DNA of 64,000 nucleotides from contig CM043953.1 of the NCBI GenBank assembly GCA_014529385.2, positions 71,463,372-71,527,371 on the forward strand, in the 5' to 3' direction. The notes under the pieces are model-generated. The model ran no database searches, was not told the origin of the DNA, and was given only the letters and a program-made list of their open reading frames with translations. Origin of the DNA: Adiantum capillus-veneris. Its lineage: Eukaryota; Streptophyta; Polypodiopsida; Polypodiales; Pteridaceae. Shown in pieces: positions 11,801-23,000 of this stretch; position 1 is the first letter of the stretch, and every line of letters starts with the position of its first letter. Position numbers and translations under genes: made by a program.

Positions 11801-12521
11801 AGCTAAGGATGGTAGTTGGCTGATCCTTATTTTGTATGTGGTTGACATGTTGATTGTTGGCAAGCACTTGGAAGAAATTTCAGCTTTGAAGTCAAAGATG
11901 GCAAAATCATTTGACATGAAAGACATGGGTGAGGCAAGTCATATACTTGGTATGCGCATTGAGAGAGACAGATCAAAGAAGTTGATTTGGTTATCTCAAA
12001 CAGAGTATATTGACAAGGTTTTGCAACGTTTCAATATGGAGAAGGGAAAGGCACTGAGTGTTCCATTGCCACCATATGTGAAACTTAGCAAACAAGATTG
12101 TCCTGTGTCTGAGGAAGAACAAGCTAAAATGGATAAGATTCCATATGTGTCTGCAGTGGGTAGTTTGATGTATGCAATGATTGCTACTCGCCCAGACATT
12201 GCATTTGCACTGGGAGTAGTAAGTCGATACCTGTCAAACCCAAGCAAGAAACATTGGGAGGCAGTGAAAGGAATATTGAGATACCTGAAAGCTACAAAGA
12301 GTATGTGTATATGCTATGGGAGTCATGAGCTAAGTGTAAAGGGTTTTACAGACTCAGATTATGCAGGTGACTTAGACAACCGAAGGTCTACGTCAGCGTA
12401 TGTCTTTACATTGGCTGGTGGAGCTCTAGATTACAAGATTGTGTTACTCAGTCTACTACAGAGGCTGAATATGTTGCAGCATCAGAGGCATGCAAAGAAT
12501 CAATTTGGCTTAATCGACTAG
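8814..12521 (+). pseudogene. Copia gag-pol polyprotein, catalytic residues lost
   Basis: The frame runs 1235 codons from MAGSQDTALYNIKKLDGTNF. Gag occupies about the first 230 residues. The zinc knuckle starts at residue 235 as CYHCGKKGHMKRDY; the last Cys is Tyr (codon 9555-9557). Protease DSGAS is at residue 319. In integrase the HHCC finger reads CEHF (second Cys is Phe, codon 10254-10256), while D508, D571 and E607 keep the D,D35E pattern. RT has MDVKTAFLHGD but YVVD at residue 1008 in place of YVDD (codon 11841-11843). RNase H starts with FTDSDYAGDLDNRRSTSAYV and is frameshifted near 12425-12440, ending in an out-of-frame tail. The start follows the leader and matches usual gag starts. 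Confidence 0.92.
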
Positions 12522-12529
12522 TAACAGAT

Positions 12530-12781
12530 TTGGGAATCAAAGAAGAGATGCCTGTGTTATATTGTGATAGTCAAAGTGCTATACAATTGGCTCGCAATCC
12601 AGTTTATCACTCAAAGACAAAGCATGTGGATGTGAAGTATCATTTCATCAGGGAAATGCTCGAGGATAAGCAACTTCAGCTTGTCAAAGTTCACACCACA
12701 GAAAATCCTGCTGATCTACTTACAAAAGGACTTCCCTCAGAGAGCTTTGCACATTTTCGCAAGCAGTTAGGTGTAGGGTAG
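12530..12781 (+). pseudogene. Copia RNase H C-terminal part, shifted frame
   Basis: Continues the polyprotein after the frameshift: MPVLYCDSQSAIQLARNPVY, HVDVKYHFIREML, VHTTENPADLLTKGLP. The DS and ADLL motifs are the later RNase H residues and are intact. The intended frame already begins at about 12440 (TEAEYVAASEACKESIWLN), before the first ATG here. It ends about 90 bp before the 3' LTR. Confidence 0.92.
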
Positions 12782-12860
12782 TACATCACTTCTCTACATC
12801 TCTTGTATATTAGCTTGTATAGTAGCTTCTCTCACACTTAAAGTACCACATTGGACTTTA

Positions 12861-12870
12861 AGTGGGAGGT
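12861..12870 (+). promoter_or_regulatory. Polypurine tract of copia element
   Basis: AGTGGGAGGT abuts the 3' LTR start and is the usual copia plus-strand primer. Confidence 0.9.
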
Positions 12871-13062
12871 TGTTGGGGTATAAAGCCCAATGTGGTCGCC
12901 CAGGTAAGTGGGCGGGCCGCCAGGTATGTACACATATTCTTTTGTAAAAACCTAATAAGAACTCACTATGCTCTACACATTACAGTAGAGCGAGTTCACC
13001 ATATCGTCGTGCTCTTCTTCTCACACTCTCTCTCGCGTCGCACTTCCGCTCGTACTCCTTCA
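12871..13062 (+). repeat. Copia 3' LTR, 192 bp
   Basis: Same length and ends as the 5' LTR. The five differences are all G/A or C/T, several in CG or CNG contexts, consistent with deamination of methylated cytosine. Confidence 0.95.
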
Positions 13063-14229
13063 AAAATGGGAGAAATCAACCAAGGAAGCATAGTAGGTTG
13101 TCAGCTCTTTTCAAAATGGCTGCATCACATTGAGAGTGTTCCTTTGGAAGCTAATACTTGTGAAGGAAACTTGATATCTATGCTTGAGAGCGAAATTGAT
13201 ACAATCATAGTTATAGTGGAAAGCTCAATCAATCGTCACGTGTGAACCCACTGCAAAGATATGGTTTCATTGCGCTCTTTGTGTAGACCTCTCTATTCAA
13301 AGTCCTGTCTTTGACTATCTCTCTGTTTAATGCTTCTCTCACATCTTGCTTTGCTTGTCTTCCTGTCACATAGCTCACAAGGTCTTCTCTAATAGCTCTC
13401 GACTCGTGAGAGACCCTACTTGGCCCATCTCAGCTCTTCCCGAAGTAGCTCAATCCCACTAAACTCGGTCCCTCTCAGCTCAGCCCCTCCCAAACTAGAA
13501 TCAACCTATATGCATATTCATGATATGTGGAAGGCCAGGCTAATGAATTTCCTTCTAATTGGCGTTGAAGAGTTGCACCTAGAAACATGGCAACATGTGA
13601 GGAGGTTAATCCATGATATGTGGAAGGCCAAGCTAATGAGCAATGTGTGACACGTCTACAGACGTGTTACCCTTTTTGTCCATGTAAAGGAGGGACATAG
13701 GCATGTAGATGATGTCGATGGCCAGCTGTAAAATGACACGGGTGGGGATGCCACACAAGAGTGGGTCACCAAACACAATACCCACGCTACATTGGATGCA
13801 ACGTTAGGGGCCACATCAGACCATAGCCTTGCAAAGACCATGGCAACAATGGGGCTGCTAGGTGGAAAAGTTGGAAAATTGCCACGTTAGCAAAATAGGT
13901 GTCTCACATCACAGTGTCTTCTGGTCGGATGGACTAATAGATAAAGGAAGCATCACACCGGCATGGTGGTAGCAAGAGGAGGAGGAGGAGCCAAAATGGA
14001 CAATGACAAACTCACAATCTATGAAGATTTGGTATGGCAGCTCTTCGTGAAGTCTACAAGCATTCATTAGCGTAGACATAGTCCCGCTCGAATGCAATGG
14101 ATCGAATTCTTTCTTCACATGATCATTCTTCGCATCAATATCTACAACATTTATATTGTGAAGGCCAAATTTGAGACAAAACAAACACTACCTTCATTGA
14201 TTCAAGTATGGGCCTATGTGTCTGAGGTA
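13063..14229. other. Non-coding stretch with a short duplication
   Basis: A 59-codon frame starts with the ATG at 13067, next to the LTR end, but has no recognised motif. CATGATATGTGGAAGGCC and its following bases occur at 13519-13546 and again at 13612-13639. An 8-bp palindrome ACACGTCT-AC-AGACGTGT lies at 13650-13667. No gene is supported. Confidence 0.5.
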
Positions 14230-14276
14230 GTGTGTGTGCGTGCATGCGCACGTGCGTGTGTGTGCACGCATGCACA
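14230..14276. repeat. 47-bp strictly alternating purine-pyrimidine tract
   Basis: GT/GC/CA steps alternate without a break, including TGCATGCGCACGTGCGTG. Such tracts can adopt Z-DNA under negative supercoiling (established for GC/GT alternation). No flanking gene suggests a role. Confidence 0.85.
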
Positions 14277-14489
14277 AGCATCCTCAAATGTGCTTGTTCA
14301 ATGATGCTTGGCCCCACTCAGTGCTTTAGAGCTCCACATGCCACCACGTCACCAACACGCTTCAAGGCACGCTAGTACCATAGCAGGTTCAAATTATCCA
14401 CTTGCTTGCAAGGCCTTGTGTCGTCAGTGCTTTAGCCGACAGGTTTTCCCGCAACAAGCCACCCAATTTCGCCTCCACCATAGACTTGT

Positions 14490-14532
14490 GTAAGCTGTCA
14501 AAACCAGTCCATGTTGGTGTGGACTGGTTCCA
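14490..14532. repeat. 43-bp repeat with 9-bp hairpin, copy 1
   Basis: Starts GTAAGCTGTCAAAACCAGTC. AACCAGTCC (14502-14510) and GGACTGGTT (14521-14529) are complementary, forming a stem with a 10-nt loop. A diverged copy is at 14818-14860. Confidence 0.8.
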
Positions 14533-14817
14533 GCATCGTCTGCAAGTATTTCTCCTTACAAATGCATAGCTTTGGTGATGATCCTTCATCCCCGCTGCCA
14601 AATGCTATTAGCTTTTGGAGCTTTGTAGTCCCATCGTTGAGTCTTGACCTGGAACTGCCGGCCTCGCACAACTTGTAGCCAGTTGCCGACCTCCATCAGG
14701 ATTGATTTCTTGCACCTCAGCTGAACTCTTGTGCTGCCGCTATTGCCTGGTGCAACCTGAAACAACCAGTCCATTGTGGATTTTCAACATGCAGAACATA
14801 GGCCGCCTCTGTGCTAT

Positions 14818-14860
14818 GTAAGCTGTCAAAACCAGTCCGCGTCGGTGCAAACTGGTTCCA
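14818..14860. repeat. 43-bp repeat with hairpin, copy 2
   Basis: Diverged copy of 14490-14532, 328 bp downstream. The stem is partly retained. Read on the minus strand, both copies encode a similar phrase (WNQ..PT.TGFDSLH), so this may be a remnant of coding repeats. That is inference. Confidence 0.75.
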
Positions 14861-15354
14861 ATAGAAAATGAGCTTTTTTGTAGAGTGATTTGATATCACT
14901 TTTTTGTAGCTCTCACCCCATGCTATCTAGTGTGATCTCAAGCACCAATGTACCCTACGGGGTCAGTCTCAATGTTGCCATTACAAGCTGTGGTAGTCCT
15001 AGCAGGTAAGAGCGAAGCCCTGGCAATTGTGCAGAAGATGAGTGTGAGTAGACAAAGCTGGCCTGCACAACGATAGCAAAAGGGGGGGACGCTGCGTAGA
15101 TGGGATTATGGCGATGGCAAGGTAGTATCTCTGGATGTGTAGGTGGGGTTTAAATTTGAATTTGGGGTTATTTCATGAGGTATCTAATGAGATACCGCTT
15201 TTGATTGAATAGGAAAATGCAAATCCAAGGTGGAAGCAAATTGGCGACATGCAAATGGTGGGGAATGATGCGAGTAGGGTCGGAGGAGAGAGGAAGAGAG
15301 ATGTGCATCGTGAGCAGGTTGAGGAAGACAACTGCCATGTGTCAGGACAAGCGT

Positions 15355-15355
<1 letters not shown>
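14861..15355. other. Non-coding stretch, nothing recognised
   Basis: No motif, RNA gene or repeat was recognised. Confidence 0.45.
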
Positions 15356-15401
<46 letters not shown>

Positions 15402-15469
15402 CCCTCAACCTCAAGACGCGCTTACACGAGATAGCAGAAGCATGTGGAGAGAGAGAGAGAGAGAGAGAG
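15356..15469. repeat. Two (GA)n microsatellites
   Basis: GA tracts at 15356-15397 and 15446-15469 separated by about 48 bp of unique sequence. Confidence 0.97.
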
Positions 15470-16539
15470 CTTTACCTACAATACCCACCTGGCACTTTTT
15501 GAAGAACACTCTCTCCATTATATAAGCTACATGTTTTTAGTTTTTTTGCACCCTTCCACTAGTGATCGACTTTCGATTTGATTTGAGTTGGTTCCACGTT
15601 GCCCATGTTGGTTTTAGTGATTCATATTTAGCTTTTTTCATGAATTTATTGGCAGTGACAAGCTCACGGGGCCGGAGAGTCATTTTCTCATTAGAGGGAT
15701 TTGATCTCACGCACAAGATTGCATGAGTAATTCTCATAAGCAAACCGCTTCTTGGCTCTTAACTTCCAAATGTACATATAAGAAAAGAAAACTTCTCAAA
15801 TCAATTCAATAAAATGGTGATGGAGGGAAGGAAACACTATTATGATCAGTGCTACCATGCATGGTGAAGGCCACCTTGGAGGATCTTGTTTTTGTCAAGC
15901 ATGAAAAAAGGGATTTTCAATCAAGTACGCTTGCATCTTGCCAGAGTACTGCATCTAGTGTTTAGGGGGTCAGATGGGGATAAATTACCTCTCTACATAA
16001 GGTGTAGGCATTTGCTCCCTAAACGTCACACTGCCCACAAGGCCCTTGCGCCAATACACGGGTGTATTGGAAGATTCTATTTTTGTTATGGGTAATACAC
16101 CACACCAGGGCTTTCCAATACATTTTTTCCAACAAAAGAAAATAAAGACACACGATGGGCACACTTAATAATTCTTCTAGCTCATAGGTCAAATTTGAAG
16201 CATTTGTTGGTATTTATACTAAAAATTTTAATATTTTACTAGTTTTCTTGAAGACAAGCTTGCAATTTTAGCCAGTAAAAATACACTAGACCACAGTTTT
16301 CTTAAAACGCTTCATTGCACTGACCATTTGTGGCCCTCATGTAATGGAAGCTAAGAGACATTTCACAAGGTAATTGATTTGCAAATGGCGGAAAGCTTGG
16401 TTATCTCTCTCTCTACAAAGATTAACTCAAATACATGTTCAAGACATGGAATGAAATGCAAGTAAGGTTTAATATTTTCTCGAATTTTAGTTCGCTTGAG
16501 AAATATCGCTTTGGCTATGGTAAGACTCAGATTTCTAGC
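15470..16539. other. Non-coding stretch, nothing recognised
   Basis: AT-rich sequence. A 69-codon frame at 15886-16095 has no recognised motif. Confidence 0.45.
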
Positions 16540-16670
16540 TTCTTTGTACAGTAGAGGAGATCATCACTTAAAAAACATTATCATTAGTATTTGATAGCCA
16601 TCAGGAAGAAAACCTAGTTTATGCTTAGAGTGAATAATGCCAAGTAGTTAGGTAAAAAACCTGATACGCG
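16540..16670. repeat. Dispersed repeat, copy 1
   Basis: Shares GAGATCATCACTT, TGATAGCCATCA and TTTATGCT-AGAGTGAATAAT with 18130-18260 in the same order and orientation, about 1.6 kb apart. It belongs to the repeat cluster into which the giant gypsy element inserted. Confidence 0.75.
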
Positions 16671-17384
16671 GGCCCACCATGGATTAACAATTTACCAACA
16701 AAAGGCAGAGCATCATTAAATCTAGCAGGTTTAATCTAAACAAACATGTAGCTTTTGTACAATAGTTTGACAAAGTAAAACATAATAGGTGGTTAGACAT
16801 AAGTAGGAGACAGAGAAAAAGACCTTAAAAAAGAGCATGATGACTGAGAGGTGGTGGATAGCTCATCATGATGCATGTTATAATACCTTAGAAAAGAGCA
16901 CGGTGACCACCCTTCCTATCACAATTTTAACTGAAAATGGAAAAATTTATCAAGGCTAAGTCAGGGTATAAGAAAACCCTCACCTGTTTAAAGGTTAATA
17001 TCCTCAGGATGGAGTCCATTTGGGTGCCACAGAACCTTCCTCAGCTATTGCTCTATATCACATGAATTGAGAAACCTTGAAGGCCTCGTAGGAGAAAGTT
17101 GTACAAACTTTAAAGGGCAGCTCAGTAGGCCAATCCTCATGTTGGCAAAGGGAGGAAGAGAGAGGAGAAGAGAGTCATGGTTTACAACATTTTGAGATGA
17201 GACCAGTTGATAGATCAAAAGGGTGGGTATCTACATCAGAGGGGTGAGTACATGTAGTGAAGTTTACATAGCAAAAGCAGAGGGGCTCGTCTTTGGCATC
17301 GTGCACAAGCATTAACCCATTACAAAAAAGGGTTAGTAAAATAAAAGAGCGAGATAAAAATTTTAAATGCACATAGCCTTAACC
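16671..17384. other. Non-coding, weak internal repeats
   Basis: ACCTTAAAAAAGAGCATGATGAC (about 16822) is echoed by CCTTAGAAAAGAGCACGGTGAC (about 16887). No gene was recognised. Confidence 0.4.
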
Positions 17385-17625
17385 AGGTCCTGCAGGATCA
17401 ACATTATATATTCTACCAGAGCACTACCAAACCAACAAGTAACCAGCCTAAAGAATGGAATCTATCCAGCCAACTTTATTTCCATTCTCTGCATACCATC
17501 ATTTGGACATCCAATATCCTTCAAATCAGTAGGTAATATATCCTTCAAATAATAAATGTGCTCTACGAAGATTCAAAGTTTAAGCTTTTGTGAGTCAAGT
17601 GCTAGGCTAAGAATTCACCAGATAG
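17385..17625. repeat. Dispersed repeat shared with 40.3-40.6 kb
   Basis: The run from AACATTATATATTCTACCAG through AAGAATGGAATCTATCCAGC, ACCATCATTTGGACAT and TTTAAGCTTTTGTGAGTCAA to GGCTAAGAATTCA recurs in the same order at about 40294-40635, on the far side of the giant gypsy element. The two flanks of that insertion therefore belong to one local repeat family. Confidence 0.85.
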
Positions 17626-17787
17626 TGAAGCCCCATCATTATGTGGGGTTTAGTTTTATATTATTGCCCCGTCTTTATGACTGGATCATCCTAGCATTTT
17701 AATGCTTGAAAAAACCACCATCGATGCCTTAGCTAGAACTATATCAGAAGAAAAAACATGATCCAATTGCCAATAAGCATCAATGTT

Positions 17788-17900
17788 GATGAGTAGAAAA
17801 CCATATCAACCTTAAGGTATGCCAACCACTACTCAACCATTCACTTCAGATGAGCAAAAAACCGTTCAACCATAAGGTATGCCAACCACTATCCAATAGC
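17788..17900. repeat. 61-bp tandem repeat, two copies
   Basis: Two units of GATGAG(T/C)A.AAAACC..., each containing TAAGGTATGCCAACCACTA. Confidence 0.8.
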
Positions 17901-18129
17901 TGAAGCAATACTTTAGGCCAAGCAACACCCACCTCCGAGCTAAAAAGTTCCCATTATGTCAATAAAACGCATGACAATTATTATAACAACCAGCAAGTAT
18001 TGTGAAGAGGATGTGACTTCAGCATTCTCCAATTTATGGCAAAGAAAATTTTCCATAGAAAGCATCCCATATCCAATAAAGGAAACAAAATTACATCAGC
18101 ATTAATTGTATCACACATAATATTACTAG

Positions 18130-18260
18130 TTCCTTTGTACAACATTGGAGATCATCACTTTTTAAAAAAATTATCTTTAGTTCAAGAACATAATTCTGAT
18201 AGCCATCAAGCAAAAAACCCAGTTTATGCTCAGAGTGAATAATTCCAAGTCATTAGGACA
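18130..18260. repeat. Dispersed repeat, copy 2
   Basis: Partner of 16540-16670: GAGATCATCACTT, CTGATAGCCATCAAGCAAAA, AGTTTATGCTCAGAGTGAAT. Confidence 0.75.
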
Positions 18261-18381
18261 CATGGTAATCAACTATGCAGTTGTGTCAATGTAAGCTAAT
18301 AAGTCATGCACTTAGGTAGACCTAATAAAAAGATAAGCATTAGCCAGCAAGTGAATCCTTGCTTAACACGTGTATATCACG

Positions 18382-18384
<3 letters not shown>

Positions 18385-18445
<61 letters not shown>
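18385..18445. repeat. (GT)n microsatellite
   Basis: About 61 bp of GT, followed by GCGTGCAAGCGCGGG. Confidence 0.98.
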
Positions 18446-18449
<4 letters not shown>

Positions 18450-18450
18450 C

Positions 18451-18544
18451 AAGCGCGGGCATGTGCATTCACCCACCTTTACCTAGGAACCATACTCAAG
18501 CACGGGCATGTGCATTCACCCACCTTTACCTAGGAACCATACTC
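18451..18544. repeat. 47-bp tandem repeat, two copies
   Basis: Units 18451-18497 and 18498-18544 differ at a single base (AAGCG versus AAGCA near the start). They directly follow the GT microsatellite. Confidence 0.95.
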
Positions 18545-19079
18545 AATGTTAAGGCAGTAGGCCCGTTGAGTATGGGCCCACTATCTCATGAAGTCGATGA
18601 GAGTAAAAACAACTCGAAAGCTTAAGAGATAAATCACATCAACAGTCCATGAACAAAGAAAAGAAAGTGTTAAACATAGTTATACGTGATGATGTTTCAA
18701 AGAAGATTGTACTCCAATAGGAATTTTAAGGCTTTATCATCCAGTAGAAAATAGTAAGGATTACATTAATATTTTGTTGTGTCCATTCTCCATATTTCTT
18801 AGGGTTGCGAATAATCCCCAAGTGAACGATTGATAAAAAGGTATTAAGTTCCTCAAAGAGACAAGAATTCAATACACATGGGTGACTGAAATTGGATTAA
18901 CGTGCAACCTAAAACCCGTAGAGCCAAAAGACTACAATAGTCATGAGTAGGAACCGAGTCTATAGTCAAAGAAAGACCACCTAACACAACCTAACAAGGA
19001 ATTATAGAAAGTGGTGCAATCAAAGCCTATGGACAAAAAATAATTTAAAGCGAGTGTCCTAGTCTACCCAGTTACCTGG
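18545..19079. other. Non-coding stretch, nothing recognised
   Basis: AT-rich flank ending in the G-rich target site of the giant gypsy insertion. Confidence 0.5.
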
Positions 19080-19084
19080 GGGGC

Positions 19085-20012
19085 TGTTGGTGGATTCGTC
19101 GCGACGGACGTCGTCAGCACAGCGAGAACTCACCTAACAAGATTTGTGAGCTAAGGACGAAGCTCGACCCGCAAGCGCGTGGAAGCAAGCATAGGGTGTC
19201 AACCTACACTCGACTGACTATCGACTAATTCCTACAAAGGTCTCTACCCAATGTTTAAGCTACAGCCTTCAGGAGTGCATAAGATTAGATTTCCTACAAC
19301 GCTTCAAGAGCCAAATACCCATCAAACTTTCTCGAAACACCACAGAACTTGAAGGAGACCCTACTAACACCAATAGGTCACTCTCCCTAAGGTCCATGAA
19401 CCAAAATCCCAACCCTAAACACCTGGTGCAAAATCACGTAGGATGTCTGGCCGAAACTTGCAAGTCGTCGTTTCCAAAAACTAAAGTGCCTAATGTGTAG
19501 CTCTACTCAATGCGAACACGTGGATATGCTGAAATGCGAAAACAGACAACGTATGCTCATCGAATCACCAAATGTAGCTCGTGGGTCAAGTTTGCAAAAC
19601 CAGACCGTACACCCGTAATGGAGGTATTGGCGCGTAGCTCTCGTCGGGGGCAACACGCTGCACTTCTTCGCACTCGATTTCGACCACTGGTGCATGCGTA
19701 GCATAGATGAAACTCTCACTCTCTCTCGTACACAGTACGCTCACTCATAGACAGAACTCTTTTTAAAAATGACAAAGGGTTTTTTTCATTAAGGTCAAAA
19801 GTGGTATAAATACCTTACAATCTCAAACCCTAATGTTCCAATTTAACCATCTACTCAATCTAAATGTCAAAAATGGGATACAATCTCGAAGCCTTTGCAA
19901 GCCCCACTATTTACAAAGGTGAAATGACGGGTTTTCTCAATTAAAGAATAATTACAAAAAATAATATTCCGGCAAGCAATCATTCTCCTTAGGGTGTGTC
20001 GAGCTGCCAACA
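19085..20012 (-). repeat. 3' LTR of giant gypsy element, 928 bp
   Basis: Pair of the right LTR. Divergence is higher in the first 230 bp (plus coordinates) than in the rest. A palindrome half-site CGTAGGATGTCT lies at 19437-19448; its right-LTR counterpart reads CATAGGATGTCT. Confidence 0.95.
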
Positions 20013-20025
20013 CTCCCCCCTCCTT
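20013..20025 (-). promoter_or_regulatory. Polypurine tract of giant gypsy element
   Basis: Sense AAGGAGGGGGGAG abuts the 3' LTR and primes plus-strand DNA synthesis. Confidence 0.9.
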
Positions 20026-20086
20026 GTTCATGTCGTCCCCGACATGGCTATTGAGCTGCTTCTTTAATGTAGGCTTTCGCGCATCT

Positions 20087-23000
20087 TTAGAAGGGACTCA
20101 TATCGCTCATGTTGAGCCAGTAGCGTCGGGCCGAATACATCTGTGTTGATTGTGAAGAAGCCGGTGTAGAAGGCTTCTTCAAAGGAGAAGGCTGAGCAGA
20201 CAGATCGTACACACATCTGTATGTATCTTGAAAGAAAAAGATAATGTCTGTCGCCTGGCCTGGTTTGAAGGTTTCGAAGACTGCCAAAAGGGTTTTACAT
20301 ATTTTTCTCATCATGATGCAAGATAGGTCAGGCAAGCCAGTGAACAATTTGATGGCACCCGTTAGGGCTTTCACCATGTATTGCTCACTTATTCTCTCGT
20401 CTGCCTTCAAGCCTGGCAGCTTCAGGTAATTTAGCCAAGTGGGTTGGCTTCTCTGCAACAGCTCGTGGGCTTTCCATGTCCTCGTCCTTGGTAGAGGGCA
20501 GAAACTCAGATTGTCTCTGATCACTTTAGGTGCCTCTACCAGATGATTAAATATTGAGGATATTTTGTGAGCCATGCCTTTCTCCACCTAGGTTGAGAAT
20601 CCACTATCAGCTTGACTCCTTCAGGCTTGGAGATGTACAATGGCACTGTTGTCTCCTCTTTGATCCGTTTGTTGATCGTAGCAGCTTCATACTTTAGCAG
20701 AGGATATGGGAGAGATGGTTGTAGCCATTCACGCCGAAGGTTACTGGCATCTATCTTCTGAATGGTCATTGACTTAAACACCCTCTGCTCCCACTCCAAT
20801 GCTTCTCTGGCTGTGTCTTTTACTGCCGCTTCTATGGCCTTCTGCACCTTTTCTTCTTCTTCTTGTGTCAGATCTTGGGGTTCTTGCGAGGTTCCCACAA
20901 GGATGTCCTATTGCATGGTGGTGTCCACTGGATCTAACACATTCTCTATGTCAATACCCTCCATGGCTACTAGCCCGGTGCTAAACTATTTCTCTTCCGT
21001 TTGTTGCTGGCCTCTTAGCTCTTCTATCTGCTTCTGAAGTGTCTTCTTTTTCTCTTCCGCTTGCTCTCCCATGTTTACTAGGAAGTCGTTTAGATCTGTA
21101 TTTATCTTTTCCGCCTCCTCAAGCTTCCTCTTGATGGCTTCATTTTCTTCTTGCCATCTCTGAAAATCCTCATCCATCTTTCTTTTTACGGCTTCTAGCT
21201 CATTTTGCATGGCTGTGTTCTCTTCTTCCAGGCGGTTCTGCATTACCATAGATCCCTCAGCCAGCATCAACCTTTGCCTCTTCTCCAATGTTAACTCCTT
21301 TTGGAGCTCCTTCATTTGTTTTCCATATAGCTCAGTCTCTAAAGTCATGCCAGTCGAGCTAGCAGCTTGGACTCTGGCCGGAGATGCTCTTAGCCTTTGG
21401 ATGTTCTGATCTTTTACTTTAATCTGGTCTTTTAGTTCTATTACCTCATCCTGGCTTGCCTCCTAATCTATCTCTGCCTTTTCCTTGGCATTCCTCAGTG
21501 TTTCCACTTCTTTGGACTCTTCAGCAAGTTGTAGATTCAGGTTGTCCCTTTCTCCCTCTGCATCTGTCAATGACCTGCTAATTTTCTTGTATTCTTCCTC
21601 TGCTCTTTGAATCTTGTGTTCGGCTGCCTGATTCTCTCGTTCCATCTCCTGGAATCTTTGTAATCCGCGTCCAAACTAGCTTGCAACTTTGTTGGTTTCT
21701 CTATATGCTCTTGGCCTTGTTTTTGTAGTGAGTCGACTTCAGCCTTGATAAAAACTTCATTTGTCTTTAGAGTATCAATCTCACTCTCAGTGGCCATTGA
21801 TCTTGCCCTGAGCCCGGTTAGCTTTTGCATCACCACATCCCAATCATTGGTAGGTGGCTGTAGGTCCACTGTATCAGTGGCCATCTCTTTCAATTCCACT
21901 AACCGAAGGCTCTGCATCTGTTCCTTGGGCCTTGTGCTTGTCAACTCGAATGCTACCGTAGCTGCCTCTTCTCGAGAGTAACCCGCAGCTAGTAGATCAA
22001 GAAATATTCTGAAATTCTTTTCTTCTGGATCTAGCTTCTCTTCTTTTGGTTCAGGTTCTTCTTTCTGCTCTTCCTCTTGACTCTTCTCTTGCTTGGAATC
22101 TTCTTGTTCATCCTCCTTTTGTTGGGTTTGAGGAGGGCTAAGAGGAGGTGGTGATGGGGGTGGGCTAGATTCCCCGCTTGACGGTGGAGTTGCTGGCTTC
22201 TTCTTGGAATCTCTGTCCGCCTTGGTTTTTCTCTCTCTTTCTTGGCCTTCCTGCTCTTCTAGCAGCTGCAGTCATACTTCTTCCACTTCTTCTTCTGTAA
22301 AAGGGACATTCAGGATATTTTCCGTTGTAGCATCTAAAATCTCAAAGTTTTTGATGTAGTCTTCAAACCGATCTCGGTGCACCCTTCGAGATGATCCCGA
22401 CATGGCTTCCAAGGATGGCTTCCACAACTCGCTCAAATATCCCTTGAGTGTTGTTTCGGCTCTGAAGCATTCCATTAGTCGTTCTAGCCGTGCCGCTTTC
22501 TGTGACTTGGTCTTTTTTATCGGCACTTGTAGAATTTCTTTCTTTCCTTTCTTCGACTCTGGCGGCTCTTCTAGCACGGTCTCTAACCGGTGCTTCAAAC
22601 GTATGGCTACTCTGGGTGCCCTGGGAGGTTCTTCTTCTTTATCTTCTTTCAGCTTTAGCCAATCATTCTGTGAGGGAGGTTCAGGCCAGTTTCCCTTGGC
22701 ATGCAGTGCTCCATAGACCACTTTTTTTAGTAGCTCACTAGGTACAATGTAGGTGGGATTTTTATTTCCCATCTTCACCAGGTTGTCATGGATGTAAGCA
22801 GCATAGTTGATCACTCTTGGCTTGCTCTTCTGCATTGCCCAGGTGAAGGTGGTAGCAATGGCTCCAGGTGGCATTCTGTACTTCTGTGGCCTCTTTGTAC
22901 ACATGTGGAAGTATTGGTTGTAGAGCTGGCTCATGATGGCCACTTTTGGGTTTGCAATATCTTCAAATGTGTAGTTGTTCTTCTTTTCTTAGTATACTTT

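Larger units (their letters stand above)
7524..13062 (+). mobile_element. Ty1/copia LTR retrotransposon, recent, defective
   Basis: The element has two 192-bp LTRs with 5 differences (97.4% identical), a tRNA-iMet PBS, a 1.1-kb leader, a gag-pol frame, a PPT and the copia order PR-IN-RT-RH. The sequence resembles the Tork/Tnt1 group (inference). It is structurally complete but cannot be autonomous: the zinc knuckle, integrase zinc finger and RT active site each carry a destroying substitution, and a frameshift interrupts RNase H. The flanks TTTAT (7519-7523) and AAAAT (13063-13067) do not match, so no target duplication is visible. Confidence 0.95.

Noticed and set aside
13067-13245. Short frame starting beside the copia 3' LTR (MGEINQGSIVGCQLF...)
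   Set aside because: Fifty-nine codons without a recognised motif; no matching part is seen left of the 5' LTR, so a split host exon is not supported.
13650-13667. ACACGTCT-AC-AGACGTGT palindrome as an operator or element end
   Set aside because: Single 8-bp palindrome with no repeat or gene nearby.
19510-19719. Frames inside the LTRs of the giant element (also 38072-38347)
   Set aside because: They differ between the two LTRs by frame-affecting changes and have no motif; LTRs are non-coding here.
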